NCBI RefSeq assembly: GCF_000718305.1 | Contig: NZ_JOFQ01000027.1 | Span: 1-64,000, forward strand | Direction of reading: 5' to 3' | DNA length: 64,000 nucleotides | From: Streptomyces niger | GTDB taxonomy: Bacteria; Actinomycetota; Actinomycetes; Streptomycetales; Streptomycetaceae | Shown: in pieces, positions 7,904 to 16,497 of the stretch | How positions within the stretch are numbered: the stretch's first letter is position 1 | How the letters are laid out: the number at the start of each line of letters is the position of its first letter | Notes under the pieces: generated by a model | Database searches by the model: none | What the model was told of the DNA's origin: nothing | Seen by the model: the letters and a program-made list of their open reading frames with translations, nothing else | Program-made: the position numbers and the translations under genes

Positions 7904-8857
7904 ATGAGAACGAGGAACGCATTGATCAGGTGGTCCGCCGCGCTGACCCAGGCCGGCATCGACGCCCCCTCCCTACGGCGGGACTACGACGCCCAGCGCC
8001 GGCTGGTGCGGAAGTTCAAGCCCGACCAGTTCCTGGCTGTTCGGCTGCTGCTGCCCGCACGCCTCCAGCCGGGCATCGTCGCCGCGGTGGCGTTCATGCA
8101 CGAGACCGACAACCGCATCGACGCGGGTGAGTTGAGTACCCGGCGTGAGGCGCTGCGGATCTGGGACCAGCAGGTCCGAGAGGCAGTGGAGCACGGCACG
8201 TCCGACCAGGCCCTTCTCAGAGCGCTGGCCGACACCGCCCAGCGCCATCCGCAGCTGCGCACGTACATCGAGGCCTTCCTCGACGGCGCGCCCGTGGAGG
8301 CCGACTGGACCGGTTTCGAGGCCGAGAGCGACTTCCAGACGTACGTGGACGCCTACTCGCTGCCGGCCCTCATGCTCACCGCCTCGCTGCTCGCGCCCCC
8401 ACCGCCGGCGCATGAGGACGAGGCTTTTCTGCGTGGCTGCCGGACCTTGATCGAGGCCATGCAGCGCACCGACTTCCTGGCGGATCTGTCCGAGGACGCC
8501 AAGCAGGGGCGGATCGGCATCCCTCGCGTGGAACTGGCGCGCTTCGGGCTGGAAGTCGATGAGGTGCTGCGTCGGGCTCCGTCGTGTGTCCCCGCGTTGG
8601 AGCGGCTCGTGGCGGCCCAGGCCGGTACCGCCAGTGCGGGCCTGCGTGCCTGCCGAGGCCTTCCGGACCTGGTGGCGGCGGAGGCCGGGCCGTTCCTGCG
8701 CGCCTTCGTGCGCGTGGCGGAACTGGAGCTGGAGGACGTACAGCGCAAGGGCGGTGAACTTCTGCACCAGGAGGCAGGGGCGTCGAAGACGGCCGCCTTG
8801 GCGGTGCTCTTCCAGCAATGGCGCGCCGTCGGCAAGCAGCGACGCGCACACTCCTAG
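7904..8857 (+). CDS. Squalene/phytoene synthase family protein
   Basis: A 317-residue head-to-head prenyl synthase homologue. The first aspartate-rich motif appears as HETDNRID (about 66-73) and the second as RTDFLADLSEDAKQGRIGIP, the usual DxxxD pair that binds diphosphate through Mg2+. The partner enzymes usually seen in hopanoid or carotenoid clusters are absent, so the product is unknown. ATG at 7904 lacks a good ribosome site; TTG at 7922 has GAGG six bases upstream and gives an IRWSAAL beginning closer to relatives. Confidence 0.8.
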   Translation: MRTRNALIRWSAALTQAGIDAPSLRRDYDAQRRLVRKFKPDQFLAVRLLLPARLQPGIVAAVAFMHETDNRIDAGELSTRREALRIWDQQVREAVEHGTSDQALLRALADTAQRHPQLRTYIEAFLDGAPVEADWTGFEAESDFQTYVDAYSLPALMLTASLLAPPPPAHEDEAFLRGCRTLIEAMQRTDFLADLSEDAKQGRIGIPRVELARFGLEVDEVLRRAPSCVPALERLVAAQAGTASAGLRACRGLPDLVAAEAGPFLRAFVRVAELELEDVQRKGGELLHQEAGASKTAALAVLFQQWRAVGKQRRAHS

Positions 8858-8914
8858 GTTCGCCCAGAAGCCGGAACAAAGGAGTGGTGGGTGCGTAGGT
8901 CGGGCGGGTAGGAA

Positions 8915-9406
8915 GTGCAGATGACCACTGGAGATCTCGATCCGATGGAGCCGATGGAGCGTCTGCTGGCGGAACGCGCCTGTGAACGGCTGGTCCTGGA
9001 CCTCGTTCGCCGGCTCGACCTCGGCGAGCCGAGCTCGGTGGCCGACCTCTTCACTCCCGACGGTGTCTGGGAGTGGCCGTACGACCAGCGGCGGATCGAA
9101 GGTCGGGAGGCGCTTCGAAAGTACTTCGGCTCTCGGCCGGTGGACCGCTTGTCCCGTCGCATGTGTACGAACATCTTGGTCACCGTCGACTCGCCGGACA
9201 GTGCCTCGGCGACCACGTACTTCGCGACCTACCGAGTCGATGGATACGTCGAGGGCGCGTTGGTGGCGCCACGGTTGCCGGCGAACATCGGGCACTACCA
9301 GGACACCTTCCGCAAGCTGGACGGCACCTGGCTCCTGGCGACACGGACTCTTGTCCTGCCCTTCGGCGGGCCGACGGAACGCCTGGACAGCGGCGGCCAG
9401 TCCTGA
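8915..9406 (+). CDS. SnoaL/NTF2-like protein
   Basis: A 163-residue alpha+beta-barrel protein of the SnoaL-like family. Visible are RLDLGEPSSVADLFTPDG with VWEWP, the IEGREALRKYF segment and a final GTWLLATRTLVLPFGG strand. Family members act as small cyclases, hydrolases or dehydratases, or merely bind ligands; no catalytic set can be assigned here. It lies 57 bases after the prenyl-synthase-like gene on the same strand and could be cotranscribed. A strong hairpin follows. Confidence 0.72.
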   Translation: MQMTTGDLDPMEPMERLLAERACERLVLDLVRRLDLGEPSSVADLFTPDGVWEWPYDQRRIEGREALRKYFGSRPVDRLSRRMCTNILVTVDSPDSASATTYFATYRVDGYVEGALVAPRLPANIGHYQDTFRKLDGTWLLATRTLVLPFGGPTERLDSGGQS

Positions 9407-9438
9407 TCGAGGAAGGCTGGTGCGGGCGGGCTGAATGC

Positions 9439-9469
9439 GGGCGGGCCGAACTTGCTGTTCGGTCCGCCC
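9439..9469. terminator. Hairpin between convergent genes
   Basis: GGGCGGGCCGAAC and GTTCGGTCCGCCC form a 13-bp stem with one G-U pair and a 5-base loop, 33 bases after the SnoaL-like gene and before the convergent DUF3224 gene. There is no T tract, as is common for actinobacterial terminators. Confidence 0.65.
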
Positions 9470-9536
9470 TGGCCGGTCAGCGGGAGGAAGACCGACATGT
9501 TCCGGGCGTCTCCGGTCCCGAGCCCGCTCCCGCTGT

Positions 9537-9944
9537 TCAGCTGAGCTCGTAGTCGAACCAGATGCGGTGCGTGCCGTCGGCGTCTACGGTCATCCCGCCG
9601 GCGCCGGCTATCCCCGCCAGCTCACCGGTGCCGCTGGAGGGCACGATGGTGAAGAACTCCGCGGTGCGGTCGGTGCCCGACGTGGTCGCCGAGTGCACGA
9701 AGTTGAAGGCGCCTTCCCTGCCGTGCAGCGAGCCTTCGAACGACTCCATGGCGATGTAGGTGCCGACGCCGGTCGTCTGGTCGAACGCGGCGGTGAACAA
9801 GGTCGCCGAGTGCCCGACGGCCTCCCCCTCGAAGTGCTTCTCCATCGTTGCGACACCGACCGGCAGCCCCGTGGATACGGCCGGCTCGGGCTTCAACTCG
9901 GTCGGGACGAACGTCTTGACGGTGAATCTTCCCGTAGCTCTCAT
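9537..9944 (-). CDS. DUF3224 domain protein
   Basis: A 135-residue beta-barrel-like protein. The conserved features are MRATGRFTVKTF at the start, EGEAVGHSATLF, TGVGTYIAMESFEGSLHG and GTHRIWFDYEL at the end, matching DUF3224. The biochemical role is unknown; relatives are small stand-alone proteins. The open frame runs upstream to 10112, but that part translates the adjacent tandem repeats, so ATG at 9944 is the start. Confidence 0.82.
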   Translation of the reverse strand: MRATGRFTVKTFVPTELKPEPAVSTGLPVGVATMEKHFEGEAVGHSATLFTAAFDQTTGVGTYIAMESFEGSLHGREGAFNFVHSATTSGTDRTAEFFTIVPSSGTGELAGIAGAGGMTVDADGTHRIWFDYELS

Positions 9945-10017
9945 GTACCGACCGTACCGAGGGGGTCTGACAATGCGAGCACGGCTGAGTGGTCCGGAGC
10001 CCTCGCCGCCGGGGCGG

Positions 10018-10114
10018 AGGGATCCGGACCACTCGCTCCGGACCACTCGACCACTCGCTCCGGACCACTCGACCACTCGCTCCGGACCACTCGACCGCTT
10101 GCTTCGGACCACTC
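10018..10114. repeat. 22-bp tandem repeat
   Basis: Three to four copies of a 22-bp unit close to CGCTCCGGACCACTCGACCA lie between the DUF3224 gene and the end of the chitinase gene. No gene is supported here. Confidence 0.8.
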
Positions 10115-10156
10115 GCGGGCCGGGGTGTCGTCAGTACCGGGGAAGCGGGCCCCGCG

Positions 10157-11683
10157 TCAGCAGGGGCCGAGGTCCTGCCACACGCCCCACTCCCCCGTCG
10201 TGCCGGGCTCCTCGCCCGTCGTCCACCACTTGGCCTTCCAGGTGTGACCCTTGTGGGACACCTGCTGGTCGCCGGTGTACACCTTGTCCTTGGCCCACGG
10301 GGCGGCGGTGCACTGGTTGCCGCTGCCGCCCGTCACGGTCAGGGCGTACCGCGCCGAGTGGCTGCCGGAGGCACTCGTACCGGTGACGGTGAAGTGATAC
10401 GTGCCCGAGGCGGTGGCCGAGGTCGTGGCCAGGGTGAGCGTGGCGGAGCCACCGGCCGTCACGGAGGCCGGGCTGAGGGAGGCGGTGACGCCTGCCGGGG
10501 CACCGCTGACGCTGAGGTTCACCGTCTGGGCCTGTCCCGCGGTCACGGCCGTCTTCACCGTCGCCGTTGCCGACTTGCCCGCCGTCACGGTGCCGGAGTC
10601 CGGGCTGAGGGCGACGGAGAAGTCGTTGGTCGGCTGGGTACTGCCGCCGCCGGTGAAGGGCGCGAAGATGTGGGTGAAGTCCCAGGTGTTCTGCTGGATG
10701 CCCGAGCAGTTGTCCGCCGCCGCGCCGCCCGGGCACGAGCCGTTGTCCCGCTGGAGCGCCCAGAAGGAGAGGGTGTTGATGCCCTTGGAGACCGCCCAGT
10801 TGTACACCGTGGTGGCGTTGGCCAGGGTGAAGGTCTCGGCCGGCCCGAAGTCGTCGACGCCGGGCATCTCGGTGACGCCGACCATGCTCCACAGTTGGGC
10901 GGAGGTCTTGCCCGGGTAGAGCTCGGCGAGGGTGTCGACCAAGCCTTGGGCGGCGGTCTGGGTGTCCTTCGCCATGTCGTGGGGCTGGTTGTCGTAGTAG
11001 TCGAACGTCATGAGGTTCACGACGTCGATGCGTGCGCCGTTGCTGACCGCGTTGCGCAGCAGGGCGACGCCGGTGTCGCCGGGGCCGTGCGTGGTGGTGG
11101 GCAGGGTGTACGAGATCTCCACCTTGCGCCCGTTGGCCGCCGCCCAGTCCTGAACCAGCTTGATCGCTTTGTTGCGTCGGTCGATGCCGGCCGTGTTGTC
11201 CAGCGAGTCGACCTCGATGTCCATGTCCAGCCGCGATATGTCGTAGGTGGTGATGACCTTCTCGTACGCGGCGGCGATCTGCTGGACGTCGGTGCAGCTG
11301 TCGGCGATCTCGGTGCCGGTGGTGTCGGCGGTGTAGCCGCCGAAGGAGGGGATGACGTCCCCACCGTTGGACTGGATGGTCTTGATGTCGCTGCCGAAGG
11401 TGGATGCGGCGACCGGCATGTCGGTGTCACCGTTCCAGTACGGCGTGCAGGAGCCCTTCGACGCCGTCTGCAGGAACGCCATCGTCAGGTGTTTTGCGCC
11501 CGACTGGGCGGCCAGGGCGGCCGGGCTCTCGCCGGTCCAGGCCTCGAAGTAGGGGGCGAAGACATGGACAGGCAGCGGTGTCGCCGCCTGCGCCGTGCCG
11601 GTGCCCGTCAGGGCGAGGCCCACCGAGGCCGCCGCGGTGGCGGCGGCGATGAAGGCCGCGCGGAAGGAACGCATGAGTCTCAT
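10157..11683 (-). CDS. Secreted GH18 chitinase with Ig-like and chitin-binding domains
   Basis: A 508-residue secreted chitinase. It has a Sec signal peptide (about 1-33, ending AQA-A), a GH18 catalytic domain (about 38-345) with LDMDIEVD carrying the proton donor Glu157, a fibronectin/Ig-like linker domain (about 355-450), and a C-terminal CBM5/12-type chitin-binding module with paired aromatics ([13 protein letters not shown]). It hydrolyses beta-1,4-N-acetylglucosamine polymers outside the cell. The first Asp of the usual DxxDxDxE motif is Ser150. The promoter carries chitinase-type repeats, so control by DasR and N-acetylglucosamine is likely. Confidence 0.93.
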   Translation of the reverse strand: MRLMRSFRAAFIAAATAAASVGLALTGTGTAQAATPLPVHVFAPYFEAWTGESPAALAAQSGAKHLTMAFLQTASKGSCTPYWNGDTDMPVAASTFGSDIKTIQSNGGDVIPSFGGYTADTTGTEIADSCTDVQQIAAAYEKVITTYDISRLDMDIEVDSLDNTAGIDRRNKAIKLVQDWAAANGRKVEISYTLPTTTHGPGDTGVALLRNAVSNGARIDVVNLMTFDYYDNQPHDMAKDTQTAAQGLVDTLAELYPGKTSAQLWSMVGVTEMPGVDDFGPAETFTLANATTVYNWAVSKGINTLSFWALQRDNGSCPGGAAADNCSGIQQNTWDFTHIFAPFTGGGSTQPTNDFSVALSPDSGTVTAGKSATATVKTAVTAGQAQTVNLSVSGAPAGVTASLSPASVTAGGSATLTLATTSATASGTYHFTVTGTSASGSHSARYALTVTGGSGNQCTAAPWAKDKVYTGDQQVSHKGHTWKAKWWTTGEEPGTTGEWGVWQDLGPC

Positions 11684-11779
11684 GTCAGTCCCGGTGTGAG
11701 GAGTGGGATTTCACCAATTCCCGTACGAAGGTGCGAAGTTGATGCGTATGGGATAGCGCCCACTCGCAGGGCGGGTCAA

Positions 11780-11807
11780 TGGTCTGGACCAAAATGGGAC
11801 TAGACCA
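11780..11807 (-). promoter_or_regulatory. Chitinase-type direct repeat / DasR-like site
   Basis: Read on the minus strand there are two copies, TGGTCTAGTCC and TGGTCCAGACCA, about 100 bases upstream of the chitinase start. They match the 12-bp direct repeats known from Streptomyces chitinase promoters. The second is also a near-palindrome close to the DasR element ACTGGTCTAGACCA. The remaining gap (11684-12118) shows no gene. Confidence 0.75.
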
Positions 11808-12118
11808 ATCTGCCGGTCCTGCGGCTTACCCGCCTGCACAGAGGCAGCGATGACCCACTGGACCACCTGCGTTCCGGCCAGCAGCCCCGAGCGCGCCGGC
11901 GCCGGGCAGGTCTGGCACAACGCACGTGGAGCGATGGACTTCAGGGCCCCGCCTGCGTCTTGAGGCATGATCATTTGGTCTCATTAGTGCCGTTTGGAGG
12001 GAATGACGCGAATCCGACTGACGCGGCGACCGGTCGGCAGGAAGGATCAAGCGCGGCCAGGGGTCCGAGTCGCTGCGCGACCGGCCCCATCCTGCGTTCA
12101 ACGACCGAGGAGCATTTG

Positions 12119-12643
12119 TTGATCACGCGCCGTTCGGCCGCGCTCGCCGCGCTGGCCGTTGCTGCCGCCACGCTCACAGCACCCAGCGCGCACGCCGCCG
12201 ACACCCCTGACACGTCCGCACCCACCGCCGCGGTTTCCATCACCCGCAACGAAGTGCTGGCCCGTACGAAATTCTGGTTCGATCGCCAGGTGCCCTACAG
12301 CCAGAAGCGCACCTACCCCGACCCGCAGGGCAGGCAGTACCGCACCGACTCCAGCGGCTACGCCTCCATGGCGCTGAGGCTGCCCGCGCCCGGACGCAAC
12401 ACCCAGGGCTTGGCTGACCCCGCCATCACCAGGAAGATCACCAAGGCCGAGCTCCAGGTCGGCGACCTGCTCCTCAACCCGACCAAGCACGTCGTGATCT
12501 TCGCGGGTTGGGCCAACGCCGCGAAGACCCGGTACTGGACGTACGAGCAGACCCCGCCGAGGGTCAAGAACCGCACCGTTCCGTACCCCTACTACGCGGG
12601 CAACGGGAAGTTCGAGCCGTACCGCTACAGGTACATCAAGTAA
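12119..12643 (+). CDS. Secreted NlpC/P60-like protein lacking the catalytic cysteine
   Basis: A 174-residue exported protein. TTG at 12119 follows GAGGAG by six bases and gives an Arg-containing, Ala-rich signal peptide (about 1-27). The mature part has the NlpC/P60 layout: a TDSSGYASMAL block at about 76-86, then KAELQVGDLLL and KHVVIFAGW with the His at 124. In active cell-wall endopeptidases the first block reads D-C-S-G, with Cys as nucleophile. Here the Cys is Ser78 (codon TCC), a one-base change from TGC. It is probably inactive as a cysteine peptidase and may bind wall peptides instead. Confidence 0.72.
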   Translation: MITRRSAALAALAVAAATLTAPSAHAADTPDTSAPTAAVSITRNEVLARTKFWFDRQVPYSQKRTYPDPQGRQYRTDSSGYASMALRLPAPGRNTQGLADPAITRKITKAELQVGDLLLNPTKHVVIFAGWANAAKTRYWTYEQTPPRVKNRTVPYPYYAGNGKFEPYRYRYIK

Positions 12644-12886
12644 GCCGCGACGCGCTCGACACACTCGACGCGAGACCGGCGGCAGATGTCGGCGCCACCA
12701 CTTCCGCAGGCTGGTGGCGCCGACCGCCCTGCCGGACACGACAGTCGGGACGCGGAAAGCGCGCGGCCTGGAGGCGGTCGAGCAGCAGGGCTTCCTTGCG
12801 TTCGAAGCGTTCATGACGCAGGCCGTCGTCGCAAGTTGAGTACACGTGCTCATGCGTCGCCTCACGCGCGCATGCAGGGTGACGGC

Positions 12887-13318
12887 ATGGACCTGCCCAT
12901 TGCGCCACCGGCCTTCGACGCCACGACCGGCCCGCGGAAGCGCGACCGCGCCAACCTCGGCGTCGACATCGCGATCGGCTCCTGCCTCCTGCTCCTGGAG
13001 GTGATGGCCGTCGTGGTGATCGTCGGGGTGTGGTATGTGTCCGGCTTCAACCTCGACCCGGAGAAGACCGTCGAGTACGACCCCCTGTGGGGTTACCTGA
13101 CGGCCATCGCAGCAGTTGCCGCGGTGGCGATCGTGGCAGCACTGATCGCCGCCCGTGCCGGTGCGTTGGTCACCGTCTTCAGCCAGGCGACCATGGCCGT
13201 CCTCATCACCCTCCTCGCCGCCGGCGGAGCCATGATGGAAGCCGACCACGAGGCGGCGGTCTCGACCGGTGCAAACCCCTGCCGCCACTCCCCCTCCGCA
13301 CCGTGGTGCATCGGCTGA
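12887..13318 (+). CDS. Small four-span membrane protein
   Basis: A 143-residue protein with hydrophobic segments at about 27-47, 63-84 and 92-113, and a charged N-terminus (RKRDRANLGVDIAIG). The ATG at 12887 has AGGGTGA just upstream; the longer open frame is repetitive and unsupported. It resembles small conserved Streptomyces membrane proteins of unknown function. Confidence 0.6.
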   Translation: MDLPIAPPAFDATTGPRKRDRANLGVDIAIGSCLLLLEVMAVVVIVGVWYVSGFNLDPEKTVEYDPLWGYLTAIAAVAAVAIVAALIAARAGALVTVFSQATMAVLITLLAAGGAMMEADHEAAVSTGANPCRHSPSAPWCIG

Positions 13319-13351
13319 CGCCCACTGTTTTTGCAGCTGAGGCGCCGCCTC

Positions 13352-13751
13352 TCAGGCCCGTACGCTCTCCAGGGCCAGTGTCAGGTTCCGCACCGGGTCT
13401 TCGGTGCGGCCCTGGCGGAAGGCCTTCTCGTAGATGTCGTCGGTTGCCGCCGCGCGGGCCGCTCGCTCGCCTTCCTCGCGCATGGTGCTGAGTTCGGGCA
13501 TGCGGCGTTGCGGGTGGCCGGTGGCGCGCCGGTACGCCCCGCCGGTGCCGGAGACGAACGCCGCCGCCTCACCCTTTCCCTGAGCGGCCAGGGCGGCGGC
13601 GAACAGGCCAGGCCGAGGGCCACGCCGAAGCTGTCCCCCAGCCCTCGCTTGCCGATCAGCATGGCCCGCGCATGGTCGGCTGCCTCTCGTGGCTCGCTCC
13701 GGAGCAGGGCGATGAGTGCCAGTTGGTAACTCAGATGGGTGCGGCTCCTCT
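13352..13751 (-). pseudogene. 3' fragment of a LuxR/TPR-type regulator, frameshifted
   Basis: Two minus-strand frames together read like the C-terminal helical-repeat end of a large LuxR/ATPase-type regulator: YQLALIALLRSEPREAADHARAML then KRGLGDSFGVALGLA in one frame, continuing as FAAALAAQGKGEAAAF, RATGHPQRRMPEL and TDDIYEKAFRQGRTEDPV in another. The frame changes near 13625. The 5' part is missing and an ISKra4-type transposase relic begins 17 bases upstream, so an insertion or deletion probably removed it. Confidence 0.6.
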
Positions 13752-13767
13752 GAAGTGACGGTCAAAG

Positions 13768-14103
13768 TCAGGCAGTGAGGCTGTACTTCTGCTGGTCGGC
13801 GCTTGGGTAGAGGCGTCGATGCTCGCGGGCTGCGTGGAAGGTCCAGTAGTCGTCGAAGTCGCCGACGGCGTCGCGGCGGGTGGCGGGCAGATGCTCGGCT
13901 GCGGCCTGGGCGGTCATCTCGGCCGCGGCGCGGGCGGCGCGGGCGGCGTGTCCGGCGAGGATCGCGGTGAGTTTGTCCGCGGCCCAGGTCTCGGCCTTGC
14001 GGCTGCCGGCCGGGGGGGGGGAAGGCGTGCGCGGCGGTCCAGCAGTACTCGGCGACGTGCACGAAGTCGAGCAGACTGTGCAGGCGGACGCCGCGGCGGT
14101 GCC
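13768..14103 (-). pseudogene. ISKra4-family transposase relic (copy A)
   Basis: Minus-strand fragments match the C-terminal half of ISKra4 transposases: [35 protein letters not shown], and the terminal [20 protein letters not shown]. The frame breaks at a run of ten G at about 14011-14022, and the centre of the protein is deleted. The last 75-80 bases are identical, in inverse orientation, to copy B at about 20258-20334. Confidence 0.75.
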
Positions 14104-14229
14104 GAGCACGAGGCCGTTCATCGCGGCGGCGATCGCGCGGCCCCGTATCTCGGGGCGGGGCAGGAAGTGTCCGGCTGCGCCGGGCGTCCTGTCCCCGCCG
14201 CCTGTGGGCGTGCCCCCGTGACGTAGCGG

Positions 14230-14598
14230 CTACCGGCCGTTCAGCTCGCTCGGCGCTTCCGGGGCGGGTGGCCGATAGGTGCGAGTACGGCGGGCCATGA
14301 CTACGTCCAGGACCTGGTCACACGTCGTCCGGAGCAGGGACGGCAGATCCACCTCGGCCATGGAGCCGCACATCGCGTCCTCCAACTGCTTGCGGACCTG
14401 GGTGAGGGCCGGATCCGGGGCGCCGTGCGCGTCGAGCAGTTCCAAGGCGCGGCGGGCGCCGTCGGCACAGCGGGCCGGGCCGTAGGCCGGAGGCTCGTCC
14501 AGGAGGCCGTGGGCGCTGCTGAGGAGGAAGGCGGCGAGCAGGATGAGGTCATCGGTCAGGTCCGGTGCTGTGGCCGGTGGGGGGTGTCCAAGTGTCAT
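14230..14598 (-). CDS. albB: AlbB-like small subunit of cyclodipeptide oxidase (DUF6092)
   Basis: A 122-residue protein that matches AlbB of Streptomyces noursei: a LLAAFLLSSAHGLLDEPPAYGP stretch, CADGARRALELLDAHG, and LTQVRKQLEDAM. AlbB partners AlbA to form the cyclodipeptide oxidase, which introduces C-alpha/C-beta double bonds into diketopiperazines. The gene overlaps the 3' end of the AlbA-like gene by 50 bases, the usual albA-albB coupling. No cofactor motif of its own is expected. Start ATG at 14598. Confidence 0.82.
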   Translation of the reverse strand: MTLGHPPPATAPDLTDDLILLAAFLLSSAHGLLDEPPAYGPARCADGARRALELLDAHGAPDPALTQVRKQLEDAMCGSMAEVDLPSLLRTTCDQVLDVVMARRTRTYRPPAPEAPSELNGR

Positions 14599-15145
14599 GG
14601 CGGATCACTTCGTCGCGGTCGCGTCGGGCGGAGGGACACACCGGGTTCGCCGGGTGGCCGATCGGTACGAGGAAAACGGGTTCGAGGTGGTGCGGCAGCG
14701 CCAGCAGGCGGTGTACGGCGGTGTGGGAGAAGCTGCTGACGGGGCAGCCGCCGAGGCCGGCCGCGTGCGCGGCCAGCAGAAGGTTCTGTACGGCCATGGC
14801 CACGCACAACAGTCCGGTGTCGGTGCTGCCGCTGTTCTCGCGGACGGCACGGTCGCGGTCGAAGCACGCCGTCACCACCAGCGGCGGCAGGCCGATCATG
14901 CCTGGCGCGAAGGCCCGCAGACAGCGCACGGTATAGGCGTCTTGGACGGCCACGAACCCCCACGCCTGCTTGTTGGCGGCGGTGGGTGCCGTCGGCATGA
15001 CGTCCAACAGGGCGTCGAGCAGCGTGTCATCGATCTGTTCGTCGGTGTAGCGGCGCACCGCCGCCCGCGACCGCAGCAGATCCAAGAATGCCGCTGATGC
15101 CGCCGGGGAGTCGGTCACCTCCGGTGTGGTCTCCTGTATGCGCAT
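14549..15145 (-). CDS. albA: AlbA-like nitroreductase-fold subunit of cyclodipeptide oxidase
   Basis: A 198-residue FMN-dependent flavoprotein. Diagnostic segments are SRAAVRRYTDEQIDD, APTAANKQAWGFVAVQ, LCVAMAVQNLLLAAHAAGLGGCPVSSF and a final PIGHPANP, closely matching AlbA. With AlbB it should dehydrogenate cyclodipeptides using O2. It follows the P450 stop by one base and overlaps the AlbB-like gene, so all four genes to 17394 are one operon. Confidence 0.86.
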   Translation of the reverse strand: MRIQETTPEVTDSPAASAAFLDLLRSRAAVRRYTDEQIDDTLLDALLDVMPTAPTAANKQAWGFVAVQDAYTVRCLRAFAPGMIGLPPLVVTACFDRDRAVRENSGSTDTGLLCVAMAVQNLLLAAHAAGLGGCPVSSFSHTAVHRLLALPHHLEPVFLVPIGHPANPVCPSARRDRDEVIRHDTWTPPTGHSTGPDR

Positions 15146-15146
15146 G

Positions 15147-16496
15147 TCACCACAGCACCGGCAGGCGTTCGGGGGTGCGCTTGATCCAGCCGGAGCGCCA
15201 ATTGACCTCGTCGGCGGGGATGGCGAGCCGCAGGCCGGGCAGGCGCGCGAGCAGGGTGGTGAGCGCGGTGGCCGCGTGCGCGCGGGCCAGTGCGGTGGCC
15301 GGGCAGTAGTGACGCCCGCTGCCGAACGCCAGGTGCGGGTTGGGGGTCCGGGTCAGGTTCAGTCGGCCAGGGTCGCGGAAGACGGCCGGGTCGTGGTTGG
15401 CGCCTTCGACCAGGACAAGCACGAGGTCGCCCGCAGCGATGGGCGTACCGCCCAGTTCCGTGTCCTGGGTGGCGATGCGCGGCAGAGCGTCACCGATGGA
15501 CAGGTTGTAGCGCAGCAGTTCCTCCACCGCCGGGCCGATGGCCTCGGGGTGCTCGCTCAGCCACCGTAGTCGATCGCCGTCCTGCATCAGCAGCATGATA
15601 GCCAGCGTCAGGAAGGCGGAAGTGCTGACCGCCCCCGCCTCGAACAGGGAGTGCAGCGTCATCGTGAGGTGTTCGTCGGTGCCCGCTCCTTCCACGTCGC
15701 CGCCGTCGGCGCGGACCCGCGCCAGCGCGCCCAACAGACCGGGCGCGTCGACGGCATCGGGCGCCTGTAGGCGCTCGGCCATGTAGGACATCCCCTTGTC
15801 CCAGTTGGCGAGGGCGCCTTCGAAGGGACGGGGCGCGGTCATGATACTGATGTCCAGGCCGCTCATCAGCCGCCGCCAGTCGGCGTGAGAAAGCCCCAGG
15901 ACGGTGCACATCACGTACGCGGTGTAGGGGTCGGCGAACCGGGCCTTGAGATCGACGGGCGGGCCCTCGGCCAACACTTCGTCGATCAGCGCATCAGCGT
16001 GGTGGCGGAACTGGCCGGACGCCTGCTTGATCGCGCGAGGTGACAGGGCCTGCATTACGGCGTCCCGCATTCCCTCGTCTTTGATGCGCGCCAGGTTGTT
16101 GCGGACTTGGAGGGGGAAGGTGGGTGCGTACTGCTGACGTGCGCCGGGGGCGGCGGTGGCGGAGAGGCTGAAGGTCTCGTCCTCCAGGACACGGGTGGCC
16201 AGGTCGTAGGTGGACACCAGCCATGCCGGGGCGTCGGCCAGCGTGCGCACCCGGGCTACCGGGCGCTGGTCGCGCAGCCAGGCGCACACGTCGGGGACGA
16301 CATCACCGCGCCGGGAGAGCGGGAAGGCCACGTCCGCGTGGGCGGGGTGGGTGGCGTTCTTGCCGGGCGAGACGGCGCTTACCGCGGCCGGGCAGGCCGT
16401 CTTGTTCCTGTTCGGCCGCGGCGTCCGGTCCGCTTCCGCATCCGCCGGGAGGGCTCCGGGCGCCGGGGGGCCGACCGGTGCAGAATGTTCGTTCAC
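15147..16496 (-). CDS. CYP121-like cytochrome P450 of the cyclodipeptide locus
   Basis: A 449-residue soluble P450. Heme-binding loop FGSGRHYCPATALAR places the thiolate ligand at Cys398; ExxR is E326-R329; the I-helix reads EAGAVSTSAF. Several stretches follow M. tuberculosis CYP121 (mycocyclosin synthase): EELLRYNLS, LVLVLVEGANHDP, the unusual Cys-Pro after the heme ligand, and the terminal PERLPVLW. The Ala/Ser pair of the CYP121 I-helix is kept (A287, S291), while the position of Arg386 appears to be Lys. It likely couples or oxidises aromatic side chains of the cyclodipeptide. The N-terminal 50 residues are an extra, unstructured-looking extension. The start is GTG, two bases after the CDPS stop. 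Confidence 0.85.
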   Translation of the reverse strand: MNEHSAPVGPPAPGALPADAEADRTPRPNRNKTACPAAVSAVSPGKNATHPAHADVAFPLSRRGDVVPDVCAWLRDQRPVARVRTLADAPAWLVSTYDLATRVLEDETFSLSATAAPGARQQYAPTFPLQVRNNLARIKDEGMRDAVMQALSPRAIKQASGQFRHHADALIDEVLAEGPPVDLKARFADPYTAYVMCTVLGLSHADWRRLMSGLDISIMTAPRPFEGALANWDKGMSYMAERLQAPDAVDAPGLLGALARVRADGGDVEGAGTDEHLTMTLHSLFEAGAVSTSAFLTLAIMLLMQDGDRLRWLSEHPEAIGPAVEELLRYNLSIGDALPRIATQDTELGGTPIAAGDLVLVLVEGANHDPAVFRDPGRLNLTRTPNPHLAFGSGRHYCPATALARAHAATALTTLLARLPGLRLAIPADEVNWRSGWIKRTPERLPVLW

Positions 16497-16497
16497 T

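Noticed and set aside
9989..11803. Plus-strand open frame of 604 codons opposite the chitinase gene
   Set aside because: It is the complement of a well-recognised GH18 chitinase; its translation is low-complexity and has no domain.
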